Assembly: GCF_934924865.1 (NCBI RefSeq)
Contig: NZ_OW235315.1
Coordinates: 682,001-746,000, forward strand
Source: Tepidibacter aestuarii
GTDB taxonomy: Bacteria; Bacillota; Clostridia; Peptostreptococcales; Peptostreptococcaceae
DNA length: 64,000 nt
Direction of reading: 5' to 3'
The notes beneath the pieces were generated by a model. That model saw only the letters and a list, made by a program, of their open reading frames with translations. It searched no databases and was not told the DNA's origin. Of the stretch, positions 17,720 through 26,720 are shown one piece after another. Within the stretch, counting starts at the first letter, position 1. Each line of letters starts with the position of its first letter. The position numbers and the translations under genes are program-made.

Positions 17720-19741
17720 ATGAATTGTGAGAGTTTAAATGAAAATCAAAATATAGCTGTTAATCACTTTAAAGGACCATGTATGGTAATAGCTGGTCCG
17801 GGTTCTGGAAAAACAAGGGTTATAAGCTATAGAATAAATAATTTGGTTCAAAATTTTAAGATTAGGCCTGAGAATATATTAGCTATCAGTTTTACTAAGG
17901 CTTCTTCTACTGAAATGAAGGAAAGAAGTATTAGGTTATCTTCTAATAGTTTAATAAATAGAGTCAATTTTGGGACTTTTCATTCTGTGTTTTTTAGAAT
18001 TCTTAGGGGATTTAAAAATTATCAACTCGATAATTTATTAGATGAAAATAAAAAAATGTATACTATAAAGAATATATTAAAGAGTATGGATGTTGAGAAT
18101 TATCAGGAAGAGGATGTTATAAAGGGTGTTATAAATGAAATATCATTTCTTAAAAATGAATTGTTGGATCCTCATGATTTTGATTCTTGCGTAGTGTCTA
18201 ATGATGAGTTTTTAAAAGTGTATTCTATGTATGAAAATTATAAGAGTGATATGAAAAAAATAGATTTTGATGATATGTTAATACATACTTATAATCTTTT
18301 AAAAGAGGATGAATACATACTTAATTTAATTAGGAATAAGTATAAATACATATTGGTAGATGAATTTCAGGATATAAATAAGGTTCAATTTGAGGTTTTG
18401 AAGATGATATCAAAGCCGGGTAACAATATATTTGTTGTTGGAGATGAAGATCAAAGTATTTATGGATTTAGAGGTGCTAGACCTGATTTCTTATTAGAAT
18501 TTAAAAATTATTTTGCAAACTCTAAGTACATAGTGCTCGATTTAAATTATAGATCTACTGATGTGATAATCAATACATCAAATAAGCTTATTAGAAACAA
18601 TAATAACAGGTATGATAAGGTTATAAAGTCTGTTAAGGGAAAAGGTGATAGCATATTGTTCTTATCACCAGAGGATTCTGAAGATGAGGCTAGAAAAGTT
18701 GGAAGCTTAATTATTGAAAATATCAATAGTAACAATATGAGTTATAGTGATTTTAGCGTCATATATAGAACCAATATACAGTCAAGAGCTCTTGTAGATG
18801 TATTTATGGATATGAATATACCGTTTGTAATAAGGGATACGGTTGTTAGTATATATGATCATTGGGTTAGCAAGGATATTATAAGCTATTTGAGTGTAGC
18901 TTTATATAGTGGATTAAAGGATGAATTATCTAGAATTATAAATAAGCCGTTTAGATATATATCTAAGGAAAGCATAAAAATAGCCATGGCAGATGGCGAC
19001 TTCTTAACCAATATAAAAACTAAAGCAAATCTGAATAAGTGGCAGATAAAGACTATAGAAGATTTAGAACTAGACCTTGATTATATAAGTAGGATATCTC
19101 CAAAGGATGCTATATCCTATATAAGGACAAGTCTTGAATATGATAGATACTTAATAGAGTATTGTCAGAAGAGAAAGATAAAGACCACAGGTTTATTTGA
19201 AATATTAAATGAAATAGAAGGTGGAGCATCAAACTACAAGACTATAGAAGATTATTTAGATCATATAAGTAAGGTTAAAGAAGAAATTTTAAATCAGAAG
19301 AAAGACGATAATAAGGATAAGGTCGTTTTAACTACTATTCACTCTGCTAAAGGTCTAGAGTTTAAGAATATATTTATAATAGGAGTTATTGAAGGGGTTA
19401 TACCTCACGAAAAATCTGTTGAAGGTAATGATGATGTTGAGGAAGAGAGAAGACTTCTTTATGTGGCTATGACAAGGGCCATGGATAAGCTTCATATATC
19501 AAGTCCTCAATATAAATATGGAAAAAGAGCTTTTGCATCCAGGTTTATGGAAGAAATCAATGAACCATCTGATGAAGAACTAGACGCTATAAAAAAAGGA
19601 GATATAATAAACCATAAAAAGTTCAAAAGAGGAAAAGTAATAAACAAAAGTGATAATATGATAGAAATAGAATTTAAAGATGATATAAAAATATTGAACT
19701 ATAGGGTGTGCATTAGAAATAAATTAATAGAGAAAGTATAA
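17720..19741 (+). CDS. pcrA: UvrD/PcrA-type ATP-dependent DNA helicase
   Basis: This superfamily 1 helicase of about 673 residues has Walker A AGPGSGKTRV, motif Ia ISFTKASSTEM, DEFQDIN (Walker B), VVGDEDQSIYGFRGA (motif III), LNYRS (motif IV), TTIHSAKGLEFKNIF (motif V) and YVAMTRA (motif VI). It unwinds DNA in repair and replication restart. The C-terminal about 50 residues (GDIINHKKFKRGKV...) look like the Tudor-like RNA-polymerase-binding tail of PcrA. It is somewhat shorter than typical PcrA (about 730). I prefer ATG 17720, with AGGTG 6 bases upstream; GTG 17711 and ATG 17714 are alternatives. Confidence 0.9.
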   Translation: MNCESLNENQNIAVNHFKGPCMVIAGPGSGKTRVISYRINNLVQNFKIRPENILAISFTKASSTEMKERSIRLSSNSLINRVNFGTFHSVFFRILRGFKNYQLDNLLDENKKMYTIKNILKSMDVENYQEEDVIKGVINEISFLKNELLDPHDFDSCVVSNDEFLKVYSMYENYKSDMKKIDFDDMLIHTYNLLKEDEYILNLIRNKYKYILVDEFQDINKVQFEVLKMISKPGNNIFVVGDEDQSIYGFRGARPDFLLEFKNYFANSKYIVLDLNYRSTDVIINTSNKLIRNNNNRYDKVIKSVKGKGDSILFLSPEDSEDEARKVGSLIIENINSNNMSYSDFSVIYRTNIQSRALVDVFMDMNIPFVIRDTVVSIYDHWVSKDIISYLSVALYSGLKDELSRIINKPFRYISKESIKIAMADGDFLTNIKTKANLNKWQIKTIEDLELDLDYISRISPKDAISYIRTSLEYDRYLIEYCQKRKIKTTGLFEILNEIEGGASNYKTIEDYLDHISKVKEEILNQKKDDNKDKVVLTTIHSAKGLEFKNIFIIGVIEGVIPHEKSVEGNDDVEEERRLLYVAMTRAMDKLHISSPQYKYGKRAFASRFMEEINEPSDEELDAIKKGDIINHKKFKRGKVINKSDNMIEIEFKDDIKILNYRVCIRNKLIEKV

Positions 19742-19744
19742 GAA

Positions 19745-19770
19745 AAATCGCAGAGTTTGCGATTTTTTTT
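19745..19770 (+). terminator. Intrinsic terminator after the helicase gene
   Basis: AATCGCA-GAGT-TTGCGATT followed by a run of T, just beyond the stop codon. Confidence 0.88.
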
Positions 19771-19776
19771 ATTGTA

Positions 19777-19790
19777 GTAACATCGGTTAC
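19777..19790. promoter_or_regulatory. Crp/Fnr-type palindromic operator upstream of hcp
   Basis: GTAAC-ATCG-GTTAC perfect palindrome. Its centre is about 40 bases upstream of the start predicted from the -10 TATACT (19811-19816), the class II activator position. The -35 is poor, as expected for an activated promoter. An HcpR-like regulator is the likely ligand (inference). Confidence 0.6.
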
Positions 19791-19810
19791 GGAAAACTAT
19801 ACTAAAATGA

Positions 19811-19816
19811 TATACT
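19811..19816 (+). promoter_or_regulatory. -10 element of the hcp promoter
   Basis: TATACT, with no good -35 at 17-18 bases upstream. The start is predicted near 19823, leaving a leader of about 54 nt before hcp. Confidence 0.5.
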
Positions 19817-19876
19817 ATATACGTATTCGAGCAATTAAAGCAAACAAAATTTAAATAGATGAGAGGAGTAGGTTGA

Positions 19877-21229
19877 ATGTTTAACTTATTTGGAAAGAAA
19901 GAAGAAGTGAAAAATACTAAAGAGGCATGTCCAATGTTTTGTTATCAGTGTGAGCAAACACCAGAGAATGGATGTACTAAATTTGGAGTTTGTGGAAAAA
20001 ATCCTGATATAGCAAGTCTTCAAGATACAATAATATTTGGATTAAAAGGAGTGGCAGCTTATGCAACTCATGCAAGAGAGCTTGGAATGATAGATCCTGA
20101 GGTAGATGGAATAGTTCATGAAGCTTTATACGCAACTTTGACAAACTCAAACTTTAACTTACAAGAGCATATAGATATGGCTATGAAGGTTGGAGATGCT
20201 ACTGTTAAAGTTATGGATTTATTAGATAGAGCTCATACACAAAGATTAGGTGTTCCAACTCCAGTTAAGGTATCTCAAGATAAAATAGAAGGACATCCAA
20301 TACTTGTAACAGGACATAACTTATACGCACTTGAAGAGTTATTAAAGCAAACTGAAGGAAAAGGAATAAACGTATATACTCATTCAGAAATGCTTCCAGC
20401 TCATGGATATCCAGAGCTTAAGAAATACTCTCACTTAAAAGGTAATGTAGGTAAAGCTTGGTATGATCAAAGAACTTTATTTGAATCATTCCCAGGGGTT
20501 ATACTTGGAACTACTAACTGCTTAATGCCGTTAAAATCTAATGCATCATATGGTGATAGATTCTGGACTTATGGAACTTGTGGACTTGAAAGCATAAATA
20601 AGATAGTTAACGATGATTTTTCTCCGATAATTGAGAAGGTATTATCTATGCCTAAAGCTAACGTTGAATCAGATAAGACTTTAACTACAGGATTCCATCA
20701 CAATACTGTACTCTCAATAGCTCCAGAAATAATAGATGCAGTTAAAGCTGGAAAGATAAAGAGATTCTTTGTAATAGCAGGTTGCGATGCACCTACTAAA
20801 GGAAGAGATTACTATAGAGAACTTTCAAACTCATTACCTAAAGAAGCTGTAATACTTACAACTTCATGTGGTAAATTTAGATTTAATGATATAGACTTTG
20901 GAACAGTTCCTGGAACTGAAATACCAAGATATATAGACTTAGGACAATGTAATAATTCAGGATCAGCTGCAAAAATTGCAATAGCACTTGCGGAAGCTTT
21001 TGATTGTGGAGTTAACGATCTTCCTCTTACAATAGTTCTTTCTTGGTTTGAACAAAAAGCTGTAGCTATATTACTAGGATTATTTAGCTTAGGAGTTAAA
21101 AATATTTATATAGGACCATCAGCTCCAAAATTTGTATCACCAGGAGTTCTTGGAGTACTACAAGATGCATTTAACTTACAATTAATAAGTGGAGATGCTA
21201 AAGCTGATTTAGAAAAAATGTTAGGATAA
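19877..21229 (+). CDS. hcp: Hybrid-cluster protein, short (class III) form
   Basis: This 450-residue hydroxylamine reductase/NO reductase family protein has an N-terminal iron-sulfur motif Cys-x2-Cys-x7-Cys-x5-Cys in CYQCEQTPENGCTKFGVCG. Hybrid-cluster ligands are visible in TGHNLYALEELL, GTTNCLMPL, YGTCGLESI, AGCDAPTKGRDYY and TTSCGKFRFND. It is about 100 residues shorter than class I Hcp (about 540-550), which matches the class III form lacking part of the helical domain. Hcp scavenges NO or related reactive nitrogen species in anaerobes. The upstream palindrome at 19777 suggests control by a Crp/Fnr-family regulator. It is monocistronic, with terminators on both sides. Confidence 0.94.
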   Translation: MFNLFGKKEEVKNTKEACPMFCYQCEQTPENGCTKFGVCGKNPDIASLQDTIIFGLKGVAAYATHARELGMIDPEVDGIVHEALYATLTNSNFNLQEHIDMAMKVGDATVKVMDLLDRAHTQRLGVPTPVKVSQDKIEGHPILVTGHNLYALEELLKQTEGKGINVYTHSEMLPAHGYPELKKYSHLKGNVGKAWYDQRTLFESFPGVILGTTNCLMPLKSNASYGDRFWTYGTCGLESINKIVNDDFSPIIEKVLSMPKANVESDKTLTTGFHHNTVLSIAPEIIDAVKAGKIKRFFVIAGCDAPTKGRDYYRELSNSLPKEAVILTTSCGKFRFNDIDFGTVPGTEIPRYIDLGQCNNSGSAAKIAIALAEAFDCGVNDLPLTIVLSWFEQKAVAILLGLFSLGVKNIYIGPSAPKFVSPGVLGVLQDAFNLQLISGDAKADLEKMLG

Positions 21230-21258
21230 TAAAAAAGAGGCATATGCCTCTTTTTTTA
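21230..21258. terminator. Bidirectional terminator between hcp and carbonic anhydrase
   Basis: AAAAAAGAGGCATATGCCTCTTTTTTT, a fully palindromic hairpin between convergent genes. Confidence 0.9.
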
Positions 21259-21263
21259 TTTGC

Positions 21264-21824
21264 TTATTCATATCCATCTACAACAACTTCTAACTCCCCT
21301 GTTTCAGGATCTATTATAAGCCCGTGAACAGCTGTGTTTTGAGGTATTAATGGATGATTTTTTATAGCTAGTACACTTTCTCTAACAGAATCATTTACAC
21401 AATCAAAGCCGTGTAACCATTTCTTTAAATCTATGCCTGCGTATTCGAGCGTTGTCATGGTATCCTTTGATATACCTTTATCTATCATTTTTTTGATAGT
21501 TTTATCAGTATCTATATTACTCATGCCACAACCGTGATGACCTATTACAAAAATTTCTTCTGCTTGTAGCTCGTATATTGCAACTAAAATACTTCTCATA
21601 ACACTTCCGAATGGATGCATAATTACTCCACCTGCATTTTTAATAATCTTTGCATCTCCATTTTTTAAGTTTAATGCATGTGGGAGTAATTCTGTTAATC
21701 TTGTATCCATACATGAAAATATAACCATTTTTTTACCTGGATATTTTGTAGCTTTGAATTTTTCGTATTTTTTATTCTCTACGAATGATTTATTATGGAC
21801 TAATATTTCTTTTAGTTTATTCAA
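21264..21824 (-). CDS. Beta-class carbonic anhydrase
   Basis: This 186-residue protein has the zinc-binding motifs of beta carbonic anhydrases: FSCMDTRL (Cys and the Asp/Arg dyad) and GHHGCGM (His and Cys). It interconverts CO2 and bicarbonate, useful to an organism fixing CO2 through the acetyl-CoA pathway. The start is TTG at 21824 with AAGGAGAG six bases upstream; no ATG in frame is better placed. The protein is cytoplasmic, with no signal peptide. It stands alone between terminators. Confidence 0.9.
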   Translation of the reverse strand: MNKLKEILVHNKSFVENKKYEKFKATKYPGKKMVIFSCMDTRLTELLPHALNLKNGDAKIIKNAGGVIMHPFGSVMRSILVAIYELQAEEIFVIGHHGCGMSNIDTDKTIKKMIDKGISKDTMTTLEYAGIDLKKWLHGFDCVNDSVRESVLAIKNHPLIPQNTAVHGLIIDPETGELEVVVDGYE

Positions 21825-21931
21825 AGAGATCTCTCCTTTTCAAATGGTATTTTATTAATTATAATAGTAAAAGCATTTGATTTCTAGTCCTAATTAAAAA
21901 ATAATATTTGATATTAAAATAAAAAATAAAT

Positions 21932-21973
21932 AAAAAAAGACTGTTACCGATAATCTCGTCAACAGTCTAAAAA
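21932..21973 (-). terminator. Intrinsic terminator of ansA
   Basis: On the minus strand TTTTTTAGACTGTT ... AACAGTCTTTTTTT, a 9-bp AGACTGTT-type stem just beyond the ansA stop. Confidence 0.85.
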
Positions 21974-21979
21974 ATTATG

Positions 21980-22969
21980 CTAATATAATCCTTCTTCGAA
22001 TATATCTCTTATCTCATCTATATCATTAGTTTTTCCAAGAGCAAGCATTAGTTTTATTCTTGCTTTTTGTCCAGGTAGATTTCCGCCTAGTATACATCCT
22101 AGATCTACTAAATCTCTTCCGGAACCTTCATATCCATAAGTATCTAAAACTCTTCCAGAGTGACATCTAGAAACTACAACTACAGGTATGTTTTTTTCTT
22201 TTGCATATCTGATGCCATCTAACATTTTTGGAGGGATATTTCCTCTTCCCATAGCTTCTATAACTATGCCCTTAGTTCCTGAGTCTATAGAGAAGTTTAT
22301 AAATTTTGAATCCATTCCAGCTACAACTTTAATTAAATCAACATTAGCCTCAACTTTATGAGTATGTATATGCTGTTTCCTTACTATATCTCTGTGAAGA
22401 ATTAACTTATTATCATCTATTATTCCAAGTGGTCCATAAGTTAAAGATTTGAAAGTATCAAGACTTAACGTGTTCGTTTTAGTTACTTCTGAGGCTAGGT
22501 TTACTTCGTTATTCATAACTACTAAAACACCTTTATTTTGAGCTTCATCAGCTATAACAGTACAAACTGCTGCTGCAAGATTGCTTGGTCCATCATAACC
22601 AAGCTCTGAAGAATTTCTCATAGCCCCAACAACAACTACTGGCTTTTGAGTATAAAGAGTTAGACCTAAAAAATAAGCAGTTTCTTCTAAACTATCAGTA
22701 CCGTGAGTTACAACAACACCATTTATATCGTCTCTATCAACTAAATCTGATATTAAATTTTTAAGATCCATCATCATTTCAGGTGTCATATGAGGTCCTG
22801 GGATTTCTGAAAAATTGACAACCTCTATGTCAGCTATTTTATCTATATTTGTAACCATAGACATTATCTGTTCTCCTGAGAGAGAGGGAATAGCAGCACC
22901 TATTCTAGAATCTACTGTCATAGATATTGTTCCTCCTGTGAAGACTATAGCAACCTTTTTTTTATTCAT
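21980..22969 (-). CDS. ansA: L-asparaginase (type I, cytoplasmic-like)
   Basis: This 329-residue asparaginase has the two catalytic Thr motifs, VFTGGTISM near the N-terminus and VVTHGTDSLEETAYFL about 80 residues later. It converts asparagine to aspartate and ammonia. No signal peptide is present, so it acts in the cytoplasm. GGGAGG precedes the ATG. A strong C-rich transcript-like segment with its own promoter and terminator lies upstream on the same strand (23051-23160), so ansA could be preceded by an attenuated leader or by an independent small RNA. Confidence 0.9.
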   Translation of the reverse strand: MNKKKVAIVFTGGTISMTVDSRIGAAIPSLSGEQIMSMVTNIDKIADIEVVNFSEIPGPHMTPEMMMDLKNLISDLVDRDDINGVVVTHGTDSLEETAYFLGLTLYTQKPVVVVGAMRNSSELGYDGPSNLAAAVCTVIADEAQNKGVLVVMNNEVNLASEVTKTNTLSLDTFKSLTYGPLGIIDDNKLILHRDIVRKQHIHTHKVEANVDLIKVVAGMDSKFINFSIDSGTKGIVIEAMGRGNIPPKMLDGIRYAKEKNIPVVVVSRCHSGRVLDTYGYEGSGRDLVDLGCILGGNLPGQKARIKLMLALGKTNDIDEIRDIFEEGLY

Positions 22970-23050
22970 AAAGTTTACCTCCCTAAAAGATATTGTATAT
23001 TAATTATATAATAATAAACGTGGTTATAGATGTTTAACACAAAAATAAAC

Positions 23051-23160
23051 AAAAAAAAACCTGCCATATAGGCAGGCTTCACATCCGAAAATGTGAAAAT
23101 CCGTTCAAAAGGGGTATTGGGAATAGAGATTTTATTGAGGTTACCAGGGGGATAACCACT
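23051..23160 (-). ncRNA. Candidate small RNA with C-rich loop (or ansA leader)
   Basis: On the minus strand a good promoter (TTGCAA, 17-base spacer, TATACT) directs a predicted transcript of about 110 nt. It starts near 23160 and ends at the strong terminator GCCTGCC-TATAT-GGCAGG plus nine T. Inside is a hairpin GGTTA...TAACC whose loop exposes CCCCC, and a further single-stranded CCC/CCCC stretch, complementary to the GGGGG Shine-Dalgarno sequences common in this genome. A third hairpin (TTCACAT...ATGTGAA) precedes the terminator. No protein is encoded. It may be a trans-acting anti-Shine-Dalgarno RNA or an attenuated leader of ansA, which starts 82 bases downstream. Confidence 0.6.
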
Positions 23161-23166
23161 AAAGAT

Positions 23167-23195
23167 AGTATAACAAAATACGACATGTTTTGCAA
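23167..23195 (-). promoter_or_regulatory. Promoter of the candidate small RNA
   Basis: Minus strand TTGCAA (23195-23190), 17-base spacer, TATACT (23172-23167). Confidence 0.65.
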
Positions 23196-23352
23196 TAGCT
23201 TTTTCAAAAAAATATATAAATTAATATAATTTTATAAAAATATGTAGGCACATATTGTTTTAAAATTTATTTTAAAAAGTTTCATGACTTAAGCTATAAT
23301 AAGCTATAATAAGTTATAATATTGTTATAACTAAAATAAGGGGGAGTTTTTT

Positions 23353-23952
23353 ATGAAAGATTTATTGGATAATTTAAGTAAAAGAGGTATTGAGGCAAAA
23401 TTTTTTGAAACTAGAGATGAGCTTAAAAAAGACTTATTAAATGAAGTAAATGAAGATGATGTAGTGGCAATAGGAGGATCTATGTCTATACAAGAGATAG
23501 ATGTATATGATGAACTTGTAAACAAATCTAAAGAGGTGCTTTGGCATTGGAAGGTTGAACCTAGCAAGAGAATGGAACTTCTTAAAAAAGCTATTTTCTC
23601 TGATGTATACTTATCAAGTACAAATGCTCTATTGGAGGATGGCAGAATAATAAACATAGATGGTGTAGGAAATAGAGTTGCATCTATGTTCTTTGGACCT
23701 AAGAAGGTAATTCTTGTATGTGGTATAAATAAAATAAGTAAGGATTATGATGATGCTATGAATAGAATAAAAACATCTGCATGTCCAAACAACGCTAGAA
23801 GACTTAACCTTAATACTCCTTGTGCAAAAATAGATTCTTGTGTAGATTGCAAAAGTGATCAAAGAATGTGCATGGTAACTAGTATAATAGAGAAAAAACC
23901 ACCTACAATAGATTTCAAAGTATATATATTAAATGAAGAAATAGGGTATTAA
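23353..23952 (+). CDS. LUD-domain (LutC/DUF162-like) protein
   Basis: This 199-residue protein has an N-terminal LUD fold (DDVVAIGGSMSIQEID; later STNALLEDGRIINIDGVGNRV and FGPKKVILVCGINKI). A C-terminal Cys group (SACPNN, TPCAKIDSCVDCKSDQRMC) may bind a metal or iron-sulfur centre. LUD proteins take part in lactate utilisation in Bacillus, but stand-alone clostridial forms with the Cys tail are uncharacterised. No lutA/lutB neighbours are present. The GGGGGA site before ATG 23353 is strong. It is monocistronic. Confidence 0.8.
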   Translation: MKDLLDNLSKRGIEAKFFETRDELKKDLLNEVNEDDVVAIGGSMSIQEIDVYDELVNKSKEVLWHWKVEPSKRMELLKKAIFSDVYLSSTNALLEDGRIINIDGVGNRVASMFFGPKKVILVCGINKISKDYDDAMNRIKTSACPNNARRLNLNTPCAKIDSCVDCKSDQRMCMVTSIIEKKPPTIDFKVYILNEEIGY

Positions 23953-23962
23953 CTTTACAACA

Positions 23963-23996
23963 AAAGCCAAATAATATAATATATTATTTGGCTTTA
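23963..23996 (+). terminator. Terminator after the LUD gene
   Basis: AAAGCCAAATAATAT / ATATTATTTGGCTTT hairpin directly after the stop codon. Confidence 0.8.
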
Positions 23997-24060
23997 ATAT
24001 ATAATTTCAAATATGTGAATAACATTGATTAAAGAACTAAATTTGCAACTATTTCTAAGT

Positions 24061-24145
24061 AACAGAGTCTGTTAAGACTTGTTGGGGCTATGAACGAATG
24101 TGAATTTTAAGAACGGAGTTTGTGAAGATTCGTTGGTGATATGAG
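24061..24145. repeat. Degenerate tandem duplication upstream of the cysteine desulfurase gene
   Basis: Two related units of about 34 bases, at 24061-24094 and 24112-24145 (offset 51), share AAC-GAGT-TGT-AAGA-T-GTTGG with about seven substitutions. They sit in the 235-base gap before the desulfurase gene. Neither encodes an obvious peptide. Origin and role are unknown. Confidence 0.55.
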
Positions 24146-24187
24146 TTATGCGATAACATGAAGCTAATCTTATTAGAAGGTGATTAA

Positions 24188-25339
24188 ATGGAAATTTATT
24201 TAGATAATAGTGCTACTACAAAACCGTATAAAGAAGTGGTAGATAAAATGGTTTACGCTTTAACTGAGCAGTATGCTAACCCTTCCTCTATACACAGAAA
24301 AGGAGTATTAGTAGAAAAAGAAATAAAGAATGCTAGAAAAGAAATAGCAAAGTATGTAGGTTCTAAGGATAAAGAGATATTCTTCACATCTGGGGGAACT
24401 GAATCTAACAATATAATAATAAGAGGTGTAGCTTATGCTAATCACAGAAGTGGTAAGCATTTAATAACTACTAAAATAGAACATCCTTCTGTATTAAATA
24501 CTTTTAAAGACTTGGAAAAAGACGGATATGAAGTTACATACCTAGACGTAAATGAAAAGGGATTAATAGATTTTGAAGATTTTAAGAATGCTTTAAGAGA
24601 AGATACAACACTTGTAAGTATTATGCATGTAAATAATGAAGTTGGAGCTATTCAGCCTATTGATAAAATAGGTAGATACTTATCTAAGTTGAAAAGAAAG
24701 GTATATTTACATGTAGATGCAGTACAATCATTTGGAAAAATAGATTTTAAGCCTTCAAAATACAATATAGATTTAATGTCTGTAAGTGGTCATAAAATAC
24801 ATGGACCAAAGGGAATTGGATTTGTGTATGTAAAAGAAAACACTAAGATAAAGTCTATTGTAACAGGTGGAGGACAAGAAAGTTCATTTAGGTCTGGAAC
24901 TGAAAATGTACCGGGAATATTTGGTTTATCTGAGGCTGTTAGAATAACAATGGACAACTTAAAGGATAATATAGAAAAGGTTACTAATTTAAAAGAATTA
25001 TTACTGAATGAAATAAAATCTAATATAGATGATATAAAGATAAATAGTAGCGAAGATGGAGTATGCCATATATTAAATGTATCCTTCATAGGAATAAAGG
25101 GAGAAATACTTCTTCACTATTTAGAAGAAGATAATATATATGTATCAACAGGGTCAGCTTGTTCTTCTAAGAAAAAAGGAAGTCATGTTTTAATAGAAAT
25201 GGGGCTTTGGACTACAGAAATAGAAGGAGCTATAAGATTTAGTTTATCTACTATGAATAAAGAAGAAGATATAAAAAAGGCTGTTCAAATAATAAAGAAA
25301 AAAGTTGAAGAATTAAGAATTATAATAAATAAGAGGTGA
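24188..25339 (+). CDS. Cysteine desulfurase (NifS/NifZ type, ThiI partner)
   Basis: This 383-residue PLP enzyme has a Lys in [12 protein letters not shown] and a catalytic Cys in [12 protein letters not shown] near the C-terminus. It removes sulfur from cysteine as an enzyme-bound persulfide. thiI begins 4 bases after the stop, so this is probably the dedicated sulfur donor for tRNA 4-thiouridine, equivalent to NifZ of Bacillus, rather than the general IscS of an isc operon. No iscU or iscR is nearby. AGGTG before the ATG is a usable ribosome-binding site. Confidence 0.9.
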   Translation: MEIYLDNSATTKPYKEVVDKMVYALTEQYANPSSIHRKGVLVEKEIKNARKEIAKYVGSKDKEIFFTSGGTESNNIIIRGVAYANHRSGKHLITTKIEHPSVLNTFKDLEKDGYEVTYLDVNEKGLIDFEDFKNALREDTTLVSIMHVNNEVGAIQPIDKIGRYLSKLKRKVYLHVDAVQSFGKIDFKPSKYNIDLMSVSGHKIHGPKGIGFVYVKENTKIKSIVTGGGQESSFRSGTENVPGIFGLSEAVRITMDNLKDNIEKVTNLKELLLNEIKSNIDDIKINSSEDGVCHILNVSFIGIKGEILLHYLEEDNIYVSTGSACSSKKKGSHVLIEMGLWTTEIEGAIRFSLSTMNKEEDIKKAVQIIKKKVEELRIIINKR

Positions 25340-25343
25340 ACCA

Positions 25344-26519
25344 ATGTATAATGTAGTAATAGCTAGATACGGAGAAATAGGAGTAAAAGGCAAAAATAGA
25401 TATATATTTGAAGACAAGCTTGTAAAAAATATTAAAAACGCTTTAAAAGCAATAGGAAAGTTAAACGTATACAAGCAGTTTGGAAGAATATATATAGATG
25501 TTGAAGAATATGATCATGAAGCTATAATAGAAGAAGCTAGAAAGGTCTTTGGAATAGTTTCGTTAAGCCCTGCTGTCAAATTTGAAAATGATTATGAAAA
25601 ATTAAAAGAAGTATCACTTGAAATATTAAAGGATAAAATCGAGTTTGAAGATGTAGAAACTTTTAAAGTAGAATCTAAAAGAACTGATAAAAAATTCAAG
25701 ATGACGTCACTTGAAATGAGTAGAGACATAGGTGGATATTTACTATCTGAATTAGGAGATAAAATAAAAGTTGATGTAAGAAATCCTGATGTGAAGGTTG
25801 AAGCAGAACTAAGAGAAGAGTGTTGTGTAGCTTATCTAGAGAGAATAGATGGTTATGGAGGACTACCTCTTGGAACTAATGGAAAAGCAATGGTATTATT
25901 ATCAGGAGGGATAGATTCTCCTGTAGCAGGCTGGATGGTAGCTAAAAGAGGAGTTGACCTAGAGTTAATGCATTATCATAGTTATCCGTTTACTAGCGAG
26001 AGATCTAAAGAAAAGGTGGAAGAATTAGCGAGAATCTTATCTAAATATTGTGGAAAACTTAGAATGCATAGTGTAAACCTTCTTCCTATACAAAAGCAGA
26101 TAAATGAACACTGTAAAGAAGAAGAGATGACAATTATATCTAGAAGATTTATGATGAGAATAACTGAAAAAGTAGCATTAGCTAAAGGCTGTAATGCACT
26201 TGTAACTGGAGAGAGTATAGGACAAGTTGCATCTCAAACAATACAAGGACTTACTGTTACTAATGCATCAGTTAATGTACCTGTATTTAGACCTTTAATA
26301 GCTATGGATAAAAGTGAAATAGTTGATATTGCTAAGAAAATAGGAACTTTTGAAACTTCTATAATACCAGAAGAAGATTGTTGTACAGTATTTTTACCTA
26401 AAAATCCTGTTACAAAGCCAAAACTTGAAAAAATAATGTTATCAGAACAAAATCTTGATATAGAAAAGCTTATAGATGAAGCTATAGAAAATATGGAAGT
26501 TGTAGATATAACGTTATAA
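25344..26519 (+). CDS. thiI: tRNA 4-thiouridine synthetase ThiI (no rhodanese domain)
   Basis: This 391-residue protein has an N-terminal ferredoxin-like/THUMP region (residues about 1-165) and an adenylating PP-loop domain with [14 protein letters not shown]. It modifies U8 of tRNAs and may supply sulfur for thiamine. The C-terminal rhodanese domain of enteric ThiI is absent, so sulfur must come directly from the adjacent desulfurase, as in Bacillus. The four-base gap and AGAGGTG site indicate coupled translation. Confidence 0.93.
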   Translation: MYNVVIARYGEIGVKGKNRYIFEDKLVKNIKNALKAIGKLNVYKQFGRIYIDVEEYDHEAIIEEARKVFGIVSLSPAVKFENDYEKLKEVSLEILKDKIEFEDVETFKVESKRTDKKFKMTSLEMSRDIGGYLLSELGDKIKVDVRNPDVKVEAELREECCVAYLERIDGYGGLPLGTNGKAMVLLSGGIDSPVAGWMVAKRGVDLELMHYHSYPFTSERSKEKVEELARILSKYCGKLRMHSVNLLPIQKQINEHCKEEEMTIISRRFMMRITEKVALAKGCNALVTGESIGQVASQTIQGLTVTNASVNVPVFRPLIAMDKSEIVDIAKKIGTFETSIIPEEDCCTVFLPKNPVTKPKLEKIMLSEQNLDIEKLIDEAIENMEVVDITL

Positions 26520-26580
26520 TTAAGCGTGGAAATAAATAAGCTTATATAATTATAAAGTGAAATTTAATTGAAATATATTC

Positions 26581-26627
26581 AAGGGTTTAGAGTTTAGGGA
26601 GAAAAATCTCTTAACTTTAAACCCTTA
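26581..26627 (+). terminator. Terminator after thiI
   Basis: AAGGGTTTA ... TAAACCCTT long stem with an inner GGAGA/TCTCT part, followed by AATTTATATATATA. The T-tract is weak, but the stem is strong. Confidence 0.7.
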
Positions 26628-26658
26628 ATTTATATATATAAAAAAAATTATACCACTT

Positions 26659-26688
26659 TTGAATTAAGAGAAGTATAATTGATATAGT
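26659..26688 (+). promoter_or_regulatory. Candidate promoter of the M20 peptidase gene
   Basis: TTGAAT (26659-26664), 18-base spacer, TATAGT (26683-26688), 26 bases before the AGGAGG site. Confidence 0.45.
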
Positions 26689-26720
26689 GGGTTTATACTA
26701 TACTAGTAGGAGGTTTTGTT

